Source: Selaginella moellendorffii (lineage: Eukaryota; Streptophyta; Lycopodiopsida; Selaginellales; Selaginellaceae). Taken from it: a stretch of 64,000 nt of DNA. Position 1 is the first letter of the stretch. Every line of letters begins with the position of its first letter. Where the stretch lies: contig NW_003314269.1 in the NCBI RefSeq assembly GCF_000143415.4, forward strand, positions 3,551,312 to 3,615,311, in the 5' to 3' direction. Of the stretch, positions 25,011 to 37,182 are shown one piece after another. The notes below the pieces were generated by a model. It had not been told where the DNA came from and made no database searches. It worked only from the letters and a program-made list of their open reading frames with translations. The position numbers and the translations under genes were made by a program.

Positions 25011-28000
25011 TTAATGAATCTCACCTTGAACCCGAGTTATGAATGCTCTTGCTGCATCTCTTGCATGGTCTGGCAAGGTGATGGTGGCACTCTGCTTCCG
25101 CATCCAACCATGCACAACATTATCCACCGATATGCTCATGCTGGGATCCCTTGGATTCAGCACCCATCTCTTTTTTAGGCAATCCTTCGTATATCCGGAA
25201 CTTGGCTTGAACCACTCCACAGTTACATTGAAGGAGTTAGTTTCCGCGTCCTCCTCTGCATCAGTGATGCAGCGCCCCACCCATATCATTTGTTTTTTAT
25301 TACTGGGTCTGACAAGCACGACCATTCCTTTGCAGACCTGTACTGGATTGAATGCTGAATCCGGCTTCTTGTTCCTCGGCCCACAATAGTGATCCTCAAC
25401 ATCGTTATCTGTCACTGCATTTCCAGAGGACATTGTTCCGCTACTATCTGGTGCTCTGGGTTCTGGCCAAAAGGACTCTTCCAATTCTTCATATACAACC
25501 GGCCCATTTTGGATAGCAGATATAATCTTCTCCCAGTATTCGAGCAAAGGCTTGCACCTCTGAAAATAGGATTCTCCACCAAACACCAACCCCCTCTTCC
25601 AGAAGGCAATATGCTGTCTAATCCCGGCCACTATACTTTCCTGGTCTTTGAGTCCATCCGGGTGCATCGGCCGTGGGGAACCCTGAGGAATCATAGGTTC
25701 CCCAGTTATGGGATCTCTCTTGAAGAGTTCAATGCCGTCCACTGGCAGCCACACTGTGTCCCATTCTCTCATCTTGTACCTCATCACTGGAGCACCGTCA
25801 CACATGCTGAAATGAAACTGAAGAGGCTTGGAGTGGCCAATCAGCGTTTCGGATCCATCCCTGATGTAGCCTCTTACAAACCCCTTAAAGTCTGGAACTT
25901 CTGTCAGAAGTGCAGCTTCAACAGTGCCTTTGATGCAATTTTGGAATTCATCGTAGAGTTGTGGGAGGGTGAGGACATTGGATCGCTGGAGGGACTCTGC
26001 CAGGTGACTGAACATGGCATCGACGTCTTCATGAGTGTGCCCAACCATGAGAAAGCCAAGTGTAACCGTTTCAAATATGCCTTTGGCAACAAGCATCGCC
26101 AAGTACGCGAAGACGTACATGTTTTTGTTCTCACTGCCAGCATTGTCTGTTTGGAGCAGAAGATGGGGTGGAAGGCCACATCGGCCGCAAGAACTTCCTT
26201 GAGATTCTGCTTCGTTTGGATGAGGCTGTGCATTCACCGGGCGACCAGCCTCGTCGGAATGGCATGAGGCCTCACGTGATAACCCTACAATCTGACGGCC
26301 AACATATTCACTGGGATGGCATGGGGCCCCACGCGATACTGCAAGCCTTTGCTCCTCCTCCAGCTGAACCCTGTATGGGGTTCGATCGACAAGGGCCTTA
26401 TGCAAGGGTTGGCCGTTCAGCTCAGTCTGCGCACTTTGCAGAGACCTTAAGTGTTTTGCTAGGGACGCAATCATCATGTTTGCACCCCCGCCACCCCATA
26501 GAGGTACAAAGAAGTTCCCATAGTTCTGGGCACCATGCCCATGAGCAATTATGCCAAACAGAGACACAGGCAGCTGCATGGATGAAGAGATTGCCTTGGG
26601 GGCAGGATTGAGTCGAAGTAAGCACGTCTTTTTCTGGTCCATTTTGTCGTGGATGATGCAGAGGTAAGAGTCAGGTCTCTCCATGGAGAGAATCCTGTTA
26701 TAATAATATGCAGTCCTGCAGCTTCTCTGCTCGATGTTGTGGTCGAGCCGCCTTCTAACCAACGTCTCTCGCTCTTGAACGCTGCAAGAATTCTTCGACA
26801 AAGCCATTTTGATAGCAGTGCACTCGTCACACTTTGAAAAGCTAGAGTACTTTCCTATACTCACATCCCTGAACCTGTTGCTCCACAATCTACTAAATCT
26901 AGATTGGCTCAGCTTCCTGTAGCCATTACTCTGGAGTTCCCGATTCACATCTTCCAATATGGCCCCCCTTGGTATACATGGAAGGGAGAACTCGTTGGGT
27001 GTCTCGTGTTCCATCTTCCAAGAGGCGGGTTTTATGTGGTTGCTGCTCGCTACATGTCTCGACAAACCTCTTGAAGATTGCCTCTCCATATACAACATGA
27101 CCCCTGGTTTTGTGCGTACCGTCGTTCCCATGGACTGCCTGTTGAACCCTTTGTTCCTCGAACTCAGTTTTGATTCTGTAGAATGTGGTTCGAGGGACTC
27201 CATAAATGATTCTCCATGCCTTCATGCAGACCAAACCCCTCTGGAAGACCATGCCCCCCACCTGATGTTCTGAAGCATCAACAGATGACCGTAATGCCTC
27301 ATACACAAAATTGCGAGCTGCCTTCCAGGACAATGTCTTGTATCTTGCTCTCTCCTCTTCAATAGCATCCCAATCAGCATGTTGACAGCACCTCCTCTTG
27401 CAACAAGCAACTGTCGAGACCATTCGAACCTCCATCGCCATTTTCTGCCTTTTCGGTTCGTTGCTCAGATCCCTTTGGCTGCGCTTTAGGAAGGTGTACT
27501 TTCTTTTCCCATGAAGAGATGTTCTGTCATCAGTTGTAGTGGTGTTTGATTGTGAATCCTTCACATTCTCAAACACTAACTGCCTCAATTTCCACCGCAC
27601 AATGCTTCCAATAGTCAGACTGTTTTCTTCTGTGTCAACAACCTCTAAAATCGCAACTCCAATATCATCCCAGCCCAATTCTTGATTAGCAACCGCATCT
27701 CTTGGATCGACAACTGTGGCTAAGCCCTCAGCTACCACCTCCCCCTCGGGGTTGTTTAGAAACACCTTCGCCTGAATCCATGTAGCACGGTTCTTAAGAT
27801 CCGCGGAGGGAACATGCGTCGCACTTGCGCTGTCCCCAACATCTACTTTCTTCTGAAGATTTTTCAAGGCAACAACAACATTTACCCCGACGACCATCTC
27901 TCCTCGTTCAATAGCGACCACATTCCCATCGAAGACAATCTCTACTGATACAGCAGCATTGCCTTCCCCAAGCCTTTGACAGTGTATAACAAAGTTCCGA

Positions 28001-28080
28001 TCCATATACACAAGGGTCCCTTTTGCAACTCTTTTTCCACCATTCAAAATGTAAACCTTTTCCCCAACCCTGAAGGCCAT
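25011..28080 (-). CDS. DDE transposase of D1 (DUF7869-like), with a one-base frameshift
   Basis: Probable transposase that cuts and rejoins the element ends. From the start at 28080, the first frame (384 codons, to 26926) has an SH3-like N-terminus (FRVGEKVYILNGG), a Cys cluster (CCKRRCC) and a helix-turn-helix-like block (VCMKAWRIIYGVPRTTFYR). The second frame (730 codons, 27203-25011) continues with SRFSRLW...FSKCDECTA, an IHDKMDQKK segment (first Asp), LLQTDNAGSENKN (second Asp) and GHTHEDVDAMF (third acidic site), then an SH3-like tail. This D...DN...GHTHEDVD order is that of DUF7869/RNase H-fold transposases. The frames join cleanly if one G is dropped from a run of six at 26963-26968: SMYTK then GAILEDVNREL. 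D2 has the same six-base run. Two palindromes fall between the first and second Asp (about 26260-26345) and may mark unspliced introns. The real 3' end may continue through short exons towards 24.6 kb. Confidence 0.8.
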
Positions 28081-31000
28081 TCTGAAAGTGCAGAAAAGAA
28101 GTTAAAACCATACAAAAAATGATTGGAGAATAGCCTAAATCATAACATACCAAACAACCTCAATAGCATGAGGCCACATGCCATTATTCAAACATGCTAT
28201 TGACACCCACGTGAAATTTTGCATTCACAAAATTGGCATGAGCCCTCATGCCATTAGTGGTACCACTAATGGCATGAGGCCTCACGCTATCTTTGGCCCC
28301 TGCTAGCCTGTTGCTATATTCCTTTTGCCTTGCTGCAACTGTATATATTTTTGTGTGCGTAACTAGTCACCCATACAAAATATATAGAATTGCAGCAAGG
28401 CAAAAGGAATATGGCAATAGGCTAGCAGGGGCCAAAGATGGCATGAGGCCTCATGCCATCTTGATATACACACAGCTGCAGGCAAGTAAAAACATACATG
28501 ACAATACGCTAGCCATGAAATTGCAAGGGCCTAAGATGGCATGTGGCCTCATGCCATTTCTAAATGTGGTCCTAAGCCATTCCATGGTGAACATACCAGG
28601 AAGCACAAGTGCCGAATATCAAGAGGAAGCGGTAGCCACACCAAAGACAGTGCCGCTCGCAACACCGCAACTACTCGTAGCGCCGCTCGCAACACCGCAA
28701 CTGCTCGTAGCGCCGCTCGCACAAACTGCCACTCGCATAAACTGCCGCTCGCAATGGCGCTCGCAATGCCGCAACCGCTCGTAGACGCATAAACCACAGC
28801 CCACAACGCCGCTTACACAAGCAGCGCTCACTGCGCTCAGCGGAACCAAGAACACGGCGCACAAAAATGATAGACCTAGGAATGAGTTCAAGAATTCAAA
28901 AATAACACACGCTTGAACGTCACATCAAATCCTCTGACAAACCAGATCTTATGATTCCTTTGACAAATTTCAAACTGAGTAGCTTCTAGACTTTGCTGTC
29001 GGAGGTTGAACTTTGTCACATCATGTCCTTGCCTCGATCCAGCTGTGCCATGTCAGTGATTCGAACTTTGCCATGCCATGTCAGCGATCCGCGCCAAGAT
29101 TATTCGCCGTGTAAAGGAATAATTACGCTGTGTGTGTACGTCCATTTATGGCAATATAAGGCCACACGCCATTCAAAGAATAATGCTCGATATAAGGCCA
29201 CACGCCATTCAAAGAATAATGCTAGTCGAGCATTTTTTGGTGCATTTTTGGGTTCAAAATTGCATGAGCCCACACACTATAAAGTTTACCTGTACCAAAA
29301 ATAGAAACAGCTTTATTTACTTGGGAATTTAAGTGGTTGAGGCATTTTTAAACTTACAAACACATGCCCTACTTACATTCCTTTGGTTGCCTAAAATTCA
29401 AAAATATTATAAACCTTTCTTTTTGCATTTTCAATGTTTTCAATTATGGTTTTTGATTTTCGTAGGACCAGCCTAGTAATCTATTTGCATCCCGTTATGT
29501 TTATAGCTAGCTTTCGTTCGTCCCCTTCGCTAGCCTGAGATACATCTGCTCGGCATCTGCCTCTTACAGCATTTGCCCAGAAAGGGCATCTTTCTTCACG
29601 CAGCATTTGCCACATGTTTAGGGTTTAGGGTTTAGGGTTTAGGGTTTAGCAATTCAGTAGCTTGATAAACATGCAAATACAGAACTTGATGCAAAATCCT
29701 TTGATATGTCACAATGCCCCTAGGACCATAAACACATTTCAATAGAGAGGGTCCTTTCATTTCATAACTCCTTACGTAGATCTTGGTGAAACCAGAGTTA
29801 GTGAAGTTAGTTTCTTGTGATCCCGCATCTGATTGTGATGTCCCTTTGCAGTTTCGATGGAAAGGTCAATGCACACCAAACTGTAAAATCTTGGAGCAAA
29901 ATAACGGTCGGATCTATGGCAAATGCCCCTGAAACATTGTAAGGCTCGTGTGGTCTCATGTGGTGTCCGATCGAGATGCTTCTTTGCAGGGTCATCAAGA
30001 AAGACATTGTATACCATTCTGTAAAATCTAGTTGCGATCTAACGGTTGGATCTCCAGAAAACTCAAAAAAATCTCGCGCGTGTCAGAATATCCTAGGAAT
30101 ATACTCCTATGTGCCCCTGAAAATGGCATGCGGCCCCACGCCATTCAAGAGATAATGCTAGATGACGCCGAGAATTTTTTGGTGCATTTTCTGGGTTCAA
30201 AATTGCATGAGCCCACACGCTATAAAGTTTATCTTTGCCAAATAAAGAAAAGTTTATCTGTGTCATGTGAGGTAGTTACAGTCCTTTGTGCTTGGCATCT
30301 GCTTCTTGCAGCATTTGCACTGAAAGGGAATTTTTCTCCATTCAGCATTTGGCCCTGAAAATGGCATGCGCCCACACGCCATTCAAGGAATAACGCCACA
30401 GGACGCCTGGATTTTTGGGTTTAAAATGTTTAGGGTTTTTTGGGTTTTTTCAAAATATTTTGGGTCCAACGTTTTTTGGGTTTCTTTGGTTCAAAATTGC
30501 ATGAGCCCACACGCTATAATATTGATTTGAGAGAAAAATAGAAACAGATAGAATTTCTTTATTTAGCTGAACATCTGCCATTTTTGGAAATACAAGATGC
30601 TTTGGAATATCCAATCATGCATGGTATAAATATAGTGAGGGTATTAAATGATATCCCAATCATGATCTTTCTTTTGGATTTCGCGTGCATGCAGTCCGAG
30701 GAATGATGACGTTGCGGATTTCTTTTGGATTTTGCGTGCTTGCATGCGCGCGGCAATCCAGAAATTAATGGTGGCGCCCAAGTCCGAGGAATGATGACGT
30801 GGCGGGATTACCAACCGTTGTGACATTTCGCGCGTGTGAGGTTAGGTTTTGCATTTTGCTTTGTACTCGCGCTCGCACACTCGCGCTCCCGCTCGCATCG
30901 CGCTCCCACTCGCGATCACGCTCACTTCTCTACAGGTTTCTCGTGTGCATCGGCGTCCACTCGCGCTTGCATCACACTCGCGCTCGCATCGCGCTCGTGT

Positions 31001-31085
31001 GCATCGGCGTCCACTTCAAGACACACCCAGTTTGTAACTTCGCCGCCAACTCCGCCGCCCACTCCGCCACCCACACGCAGCCCAC
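28081..31085. promoter_or_regulatory. Central control region of D1 between the two divergent genes
   Basis: The 3-kb spacer between gene starts contains about a dozen palindrome copies, a GC-rich array of CGCTCGCAAC-like units (about 28660-28790), telomere-like repeats (29617-29649) and three copies of a roughly 100-bp block (about 29195-29315, 30140-30260, 30380-30550), each with TTCAAAATTGCATGAGCCCA. Near the plus-strand gene there is a TATA-like TATAAATATAG (30624-30634), a duplicated 25-bp block containing TGATGACGT (30693-30717, 30781-30805; a bZIP-type core) and an imperfect CGCTCGC array (about 30865-31000). Promoter roles are inferred. Confidence 0.5.
29617..29649 (+). repeat. Interstitial plant telomere repeats inside D1
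   Basis: Four full TTTAGGG units plus TTTAG, in the control region. The inverted counterpart in D2 is at 47424-47450 with fewer units, so the tract belongs to the transposon, not to its target. Confidence 0.9.
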
Positions 31086-34000
31086 TTGGCGTCCCGGGAG
31101 ATTTCAGCACCACTCTCCAACTGTAAGTGGCAGAGTAGCCTTGCTGCTACGATCCGCTGCACACACAGTGCACATTTGCCAGCGAGTCCGGCCTCGATTG
31201 TCACGGCCTCCATTCGGCTTCAAATGGTAAGTCTTTTAGACCAAGTAGAAAATGCCATGAGGCCACATGCCATTCAGTAGCAACATTGGCATGCACCGAT
31301 TGGGCTCTCGAGTGCAGTCCGGTTACAGATGGCGTGTAGCCTCACGCCATCTTAGGATGCAGCCTCAAGACATCTGATGCAGTGGTGAATGGCGTGTGGC
31401 CTCACGTTATTTCCAGCTGCTAGCTTTTCATCTGTCAGCTCTAATTGTTGTGCATTTTTGAACAGGCGAGGAATTGCGTTCTTCTTCCAGCCACTGTCAA
31501 TGTGGATGCAGAGAAGGGGGAGGAGCTCACCAGTTGGACTTTCGGGATGGAAGGCGAGGATCTGATGCTGTACAACACAGATGGTGGGAGAAAAGAATGC
31601 ATGGGGATCCTCATCCAAGTGACAGACACTCCATGCAGTTCCATGCAAGAATATGGACTGGCACTTGTGGTAGAGACAGCGTCCGCCTTCAAGATCCACC
31701 TTGCACATCCTAGCGGCTTCCCGGAGGGGGGCAGCGGCTATGAGGAATTCCTAGAGGGAGCTAGGGAGAGGTTGTCCAGGAGGCCCACAATTTCAAAGAC
31801 GCTGCGGGTCTATGAAGATCACATCGAATCCACGGACCTCACCTACGGCGATGTTCAAAAACTATATTCCAACATTGAGCCGTTGAGAGTGCCTCCAGTT
31901 TGCGAAGCGAAGGGGAAGGGGGTCGATCTGGAAACTACCCCGAAGCAGAAAAGGGTGGTCAAGCTCAAGCCGACGTCCGACTCTGCTGCTCCAAAAAAGA
32001 AGCTACTCGGTGATGCCATTGCCTCGGGTTCGAACACTACACCCACCAAAAAGAAGAGCCGCAAAGAGCAGAAAGAGCAAGAAGAGGCAGCAAAAATCGT
32101 CGCAGATAATAGTACTTGTTACTATTCCAACAAAGTATATACAATCGACGTGAGCCGTATCGAGATCCAAAGCAAATACAACCACAGGCTAGTATCTGAT
32201 GAGTGGGTGGAGAAACTGAAGCAGAAGATGCTGGCAAGTCCAGTAACACCTGACATCGCAGACGTGATCCCCTACTACCGAACAATGAAGGGCGAGACGA
32301 GGTTTCCAGACTTGATCAATAGGAAGGTGTTGGAAGATCAGAACATCCGGTTCTATGCCGTCTCCGGGCAGCATTCTAGCTTGGCGATGCAACAGATAGT
32401 TGTGGATATTATGGTGGGCGAGGAGGTGAAGAAAGTCTTCAAGACAAGAGTTGTCCGCCTGATAAAAGGCAACTCCCCCCTCCGATCTATCATATACATC
32501 TCCCACGCGCAGAATGTCAAGCAAGAAACGTGCTACAAATCGGGTCTGCACGAGACATTGGCACGAACACGGAAGCTCTGGGTTCAACTGAAGAAGCCAC
32601 AAAAACCAGGACAAAGACGTGCACTAGCAACTAGCGCCTGGCAGGTAAGCCTCGTTGCATGTGGCATAGCATGTGGCCTCACGCCATTTCCATTGCAGGA
32701 ATTCTCGAGTCTTCTCTCGAAAACACTGGGGGTCAATGACACACTCAGCATCCATAACATTCTACTCACGACAAAAGTTGTTTTTGACAAATGGGTAGAT
32801 GTGCTAAGGAGGTACTATGACGGGGAGTTGCTAAACTCAATGGGTGTGGAGGACGGCCAGAAGCCCAATGATTTGAAGCTCAACGCCTTGCGTTTCTCGC
32901 GGTCTCTAGACGACGACGACCTTCTGACAGTGGCTAATGCTCTTCTACGTGGTGAGGTAGTCTTCAACAAGACCAAAATGACTCCCGGCCATATTGTGAC
33001 ATACGAGGACTTGTGCACGACTCTGAGAGCTCGTGCGCTATTGAAGGATTGGATCTTCGAGCAAGTGGCCGTGGCGAGGGTGAGCATCGACACCACGCAA
33101 GAGATGATGGAAGAGCTGGACTTGTCAAATGAAGACATCGACGAGTACGTGAAGGGGGCCCCCAAGTTCATCGATCTGCTGCGGGATGCCACGAAAAGTA
33201 AAGCTGAGAAGTTGGATCAGTATCCAAATTTCATTAAGAGGGATGTCGACCGCCGGCTTCAGAAACAGCTCGACCCCGCAGCAGAGGCCTATCGAGAACC
33301 TTACCGGGTATACGTGAATTCGGATGAGGATCAAAGGTGGAGGAGCATCGTTTCCCGCGGAGATGAGCAGGTCAAGAACATCTTTTGTGTGATGGACTTC
33401 ACAAACGAGGAGATCACTCATGCAGACGAAGTCAGCTCCATCATTGACTTAATGGTGGGACTTGCGGAGGTGGAATCTTCAGTCCACTATATGATCTACG
33501 ACTCCGAATCCTATCACAAGTTCTGGAAGGCCTTGAACGAGGTGAAGGCTCGGTTGAAAGGCAAGGAGATGCGGGAGATCCATGGGATAATGGCTAAGAA
33601 GAAGATACCGACGAATGTCCGCATCTTCACAGTCGCCCTTGTTATTGGTCCTGCAGCAGAGTGGGACTGGAGTGACTTCCCAGCTTCGTTCAACAAAGCC
33701 GATCGAATTGATCTGAGGGAGGTCAATTTACCCGTGCCTGAGGAACTGAAGACGGCTATGGAGCTTTCGAATCCAAAGAAAGCTCCAGGTGCAGCATGGG
33801 AAATGCTCAGCTGGGTCTTCAACGCAATAGCGGGTGACTCCAAGGGCAAATGCGTTGTCGAGTACAACTGCGGCGGACTATTCTTTCGAGCCGCACTACT
33901 CAAGGGTGTCCCGTGTGTTGCGGTGACAAACTCCATTGAAGAGGTGACTTCAATGGAGCATATAATTACAGTTGCCAAAGAAAAACAGTATCTTCTCTAC

Positions 34001-36775
34001 GAACCTGGTAAGTACGCACTTTAAGTTTAAATGTTATCTCACAAGCTCTGTATGCAGGAGCGTGGCCACCCCCAGATGCTGAAACGGCGTTAACAGCTAC
34101 TGATGTTAGGCCGAGGTCACAACCTGCACAAGGTAAGGTCACGTGAGGCCTCACGCCATTTTGATTATAGATCGTTGTAAATATTCAGACACGAGGACTG
34201 AAAAGCGCACTGGTGGCGCGTCGAAGAAGGACAAACAGACAAGCAATAGGAAAAAAGGAAGTACAAATTATATTTGCAATGGCGTGTGGTCTCATGCCAT
34301 TCCTTGCAGGAGACACTTCTTCAAAGGCAAAACAGGCAAGCACCAGCCAAGCTCAAACTGACAGTGGTCATAAAAAGCGAAAGCACGTTGGACAGTCGTC
34401 GGGATCAGAGGCGTTTGATTCGAAAAGGAAGAAGGGCAACGAAAAGATGATAGGTAATGCCTCGCGGTTATGGCGTGTGTGCTCATGCCATTCATTGCAG
34501 ATCAAGGGCTGAGTGAAAGGAGCCAGTCACCACCTTCTGACTCAGATTCCTATGGCGGACTCCCCTTCCCCAATCTCAATGGAGAGGTACAATGGATGAG
34601 GGATGCTTTTCAAGTCAGGGCCACGTTTTTCTCATCTCGTCGTCTTCGAAGGGTGCAAGAACGTGCAGAAACCATGTTAAGACAGTCGGGTGAGGATACG
34701 GTCCTAGGTCACACACTAAAACAGGCTATGGATGTCTTGTATTTTGAGATGGAGACTCGGCCAGATGATTTTTCCAAGATGGTCCTGGAAAAACAAGCAA
34801 TCCAGCCTGAGCAGCCTATGGAAGAAATGCAGGAGGGGGATGAGGAGCCAGAGAAAGATAATGAGCAGGAAGAGCAGAAGGACGAAGAGGAGGACAAAGA
34901 AGAGGAGGACGAAGAGGACTTGGATGGTCCTCACAATGGTGACGATCACAATAACGACGATGACGATGATGACGATGATGGCCAGCCTGAGGTGGCCAAA
35001 GAGCAGCGGAGGAAGGTCATACAAGACAAACCATCAGGTAAATAATAGTACATCCATTCCTAACCTTTTACCATTTCTAACATTGTCCATGTAGGTCGCA
35101 GAAGAAATGGTAAGTAGAGATTATTCAGTTGAATTAAGATACAAACTCTAGCCTTTAGTGTCGAGGAAGGATAGTGCCAAGCAAGGGTCGAAACGTATGT
35201 CCAATCCTTCAGAATCAGCAGTGCGCCCAATAGCACTTGATGGTAAGTACAGTATAGTCGATTCAATGTGCTAATGAGTTTGTTTTTAGTAGCACGGGAG
35301 GATACCATCTCAATCGAAGGGAGATATTTGGACATGCATATGGATCCGCCAGTGGACTCTACTTGCCTGCAAGAGTCATCAGAGCTGGTGGAGGCTACTA
35401 TCCATATCAACGCCAAGCAAGCTGACCACGCTCCACTTGATGCTGCCCATACCACTGAGTCAATCTTGTCCACGTATCCAACTGACGGTGACCAGGCACC
35501 ATTGGACCCGCATGAGGCCGCCCCAGCCGCCGAGCCGGTCGTATCCTCATTTCCAACGTGTGCCCAATCGTCTGACTACGCGCCGTTGGAACCTCCCTAC
35601 ACCGCCCCTGCTGCCTGTTCGGTCATGTCCACTTTGCCAACGGAGGCACCAGCTGAAATGGCGTGTGATCACACGCCATCGGAACCACCCCATGCCACTG
35701 TTGAGCCAGTTGTACCAGAGTCTACAGCTGAAATGGCATGTGCCCACACGCCATCGGATGCGATTGACCCCACATTGCAGAGGAGAGTATTTCCGCCCTT
35801 CACGTTTCCTCGACCAAAACCCTCTGAACGACCATCGGGAGCACCATTCGCTAATATTGTAGATGGTAAAATTGACTTGTACCATTTTTTATGCTGACGC
35901 ATTTCATTTCAGAGTCACGGCGAAAGTACTGTATCGTTTTTGATCTGAACGGTGTCCTTTTCTCCCATGAGCGTGGCTCGTCCTCGAATGTCACTACACC
36001 CTCCAAAGCCTGCGGTCGCAAGTTGGTCAAAAGAGACAGATTCACATTAATCACACGGGAGAAACTGCGGGATCTAATAATGACCATGCGACACTTAAAA
36101 CAGAGGGCCGGGTTCAATTTGCAATTGGGAGTTTGGACATCCATGATGCGCCACAATGCATTAACGTTGCTACAGATGATGCACGATCAGACGCGAGTAA
36201 TATTACCATTTGACTTTCTCCTAACGCAGGAGGATTGCTTGACTATGGTCCATGTGAGGGGTAGCAAGCCCATCTTCGTCAAGGCAGAGGCTGTAGTGAT
36301 GAACCGGACTGCTAGGTCAAGTGAAATCCTCATCATCGATGACTCGCCGATTAAAACTGCAGCAAACACGCACACATATGCAGTGCACCCCATCTCTTGC
36401 AGTATGGAAACTAGGGAGAAGAAACCGTATGTTCTGGGGGACCTTGCAAAATGGCTTGAAGCGATGGTGATAGAGAACCGGCCAGTCCAGGAGGTGGCTG
36501 CAGAAATCAACCAAATGGCAGATGGAACGGTATATCAGAAGCCATTTGATCGGACAGACACCAGTCATCATTTATGGCATGTATATTGTCTAGCCAAGCA
36601 CTATCCGCATCTCCATAATCTGCTCAACCGGATGGGTTCTTCGACCACTGAACATGAGCGTGGACGTATTAGAGAAGAGATGGCATTACTATTGGGTTTA
36701 AATCCTGATAGTGTGGAGAGTGATGAAATTCCAAGATTATTGTATAGGCGTTGGAGGCAAAAAATAACAGTCTGA
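31086..36775 (+). CDS. Large transposon gene: ParB-like, degenerate methyltransferase-like and FCP1/NIF-like HAD phosphatase domains
   Basis: Eleven-exon model: 31086-31226, 31466-32644, 32699-34007, 34058-34132, 34189-34260, 34310-34453, 34501-35037, 35095-35109, 35159-35242, 35290-35865, 35913-36775. All junctions are GT/AG, the frame holds throughout, and the product is about 1664 residues. Residues about 262-390 resemble the ParB/Spo0J N-terminal fold (VYTIDVSRI, YNHR, SGQHSSLAMQ). Residues about 750-850 resemble the C-terminal part of DNA N4/N6 methyltransferases (CVVEYNCGGLFFRAALLKG at the DPFxGSGTT position) but lack DPPY. A basic then acidic low-complexity region follows (Glu/Asp run about 1080-1130). 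Residues about 1380-1660 are an FCP1/NIF-like HAD phosphatase: FDLNGVL with nucleophile Asp (35942-35944), VWTSMMRHN and LIIDDSP. The start in exon 1 is the least certain; exon 5 could begin at 34171. The role in transposition is unknown. Confidence 0.7.
32645..32698 (+). other. Short intron made largely of the D palindrome
   Basis: 54 bp, GTAAGC...TTGCAG. It contains GCATGTGGCCTCACGCCATT just before the acceptor. Its length is a multiple of three without stops, so the open frame runs through it; the same holds in D2. Confidence 0.65.
34133..34188 (+). other. Palindrome-bearing intron of the large gene
   Basis: GTAAGG...TTCAG, with GTGAGGCCTCACGCCATT at about 34144-34161. An alternative acceptor at 34170 would give a 38-bp intron in the same frame. 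The two other palindrome-bearing introns in this part of the gene are 34261-34309 and 34454-34500. Confidence 0.6.
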
Positions 36776-37182
36776 GATGGCATGTATTTATTTAAAAATG
36801 TAACTTATTATGGCATGGGGTTCCATGCCATTGTATTAATATTAAAAGACAATTCTTTGAGAGGATTTGCATTATACTAGAAGTGTTACAGCATGTTATT
36901 GGAAGTTTACGAAGTTGTTTTATTAATAAGGGGAAAGTAAAGATTGAATGGGGACTTGGGCTCCACCTAGACTCGGAGCAACTGAGCCAATATTAAAAGG
37001 ATGGAAAGAAATTGGACGACAATGACAAGGAGAAGAGAGAGGTGAAGCAGTGAGAAGTGATTGAGTAGACATTTCCTTGTTTAAAATAAAATGGCATGTG
37101 CCTCAATGCAGTTGAATTTTTTTATATTTATATACTATATAAAGGTTTGGAAACCTTATTTTACAAGTGGGATAATGACAAT

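Noticed and set aside
25389-26267. 292-codon plus-strand frame, and its counterpart at 50488-51333
   Set aside because: Antisense to the transposase. The transposase strand carries the family motifs.
30799-31230. 143-codon frame upstream of the large gene
   Set aside because: Biased composition from the CGCTCGC array, no motif. Only the last part, in another frame from 31086, joins the gene model.
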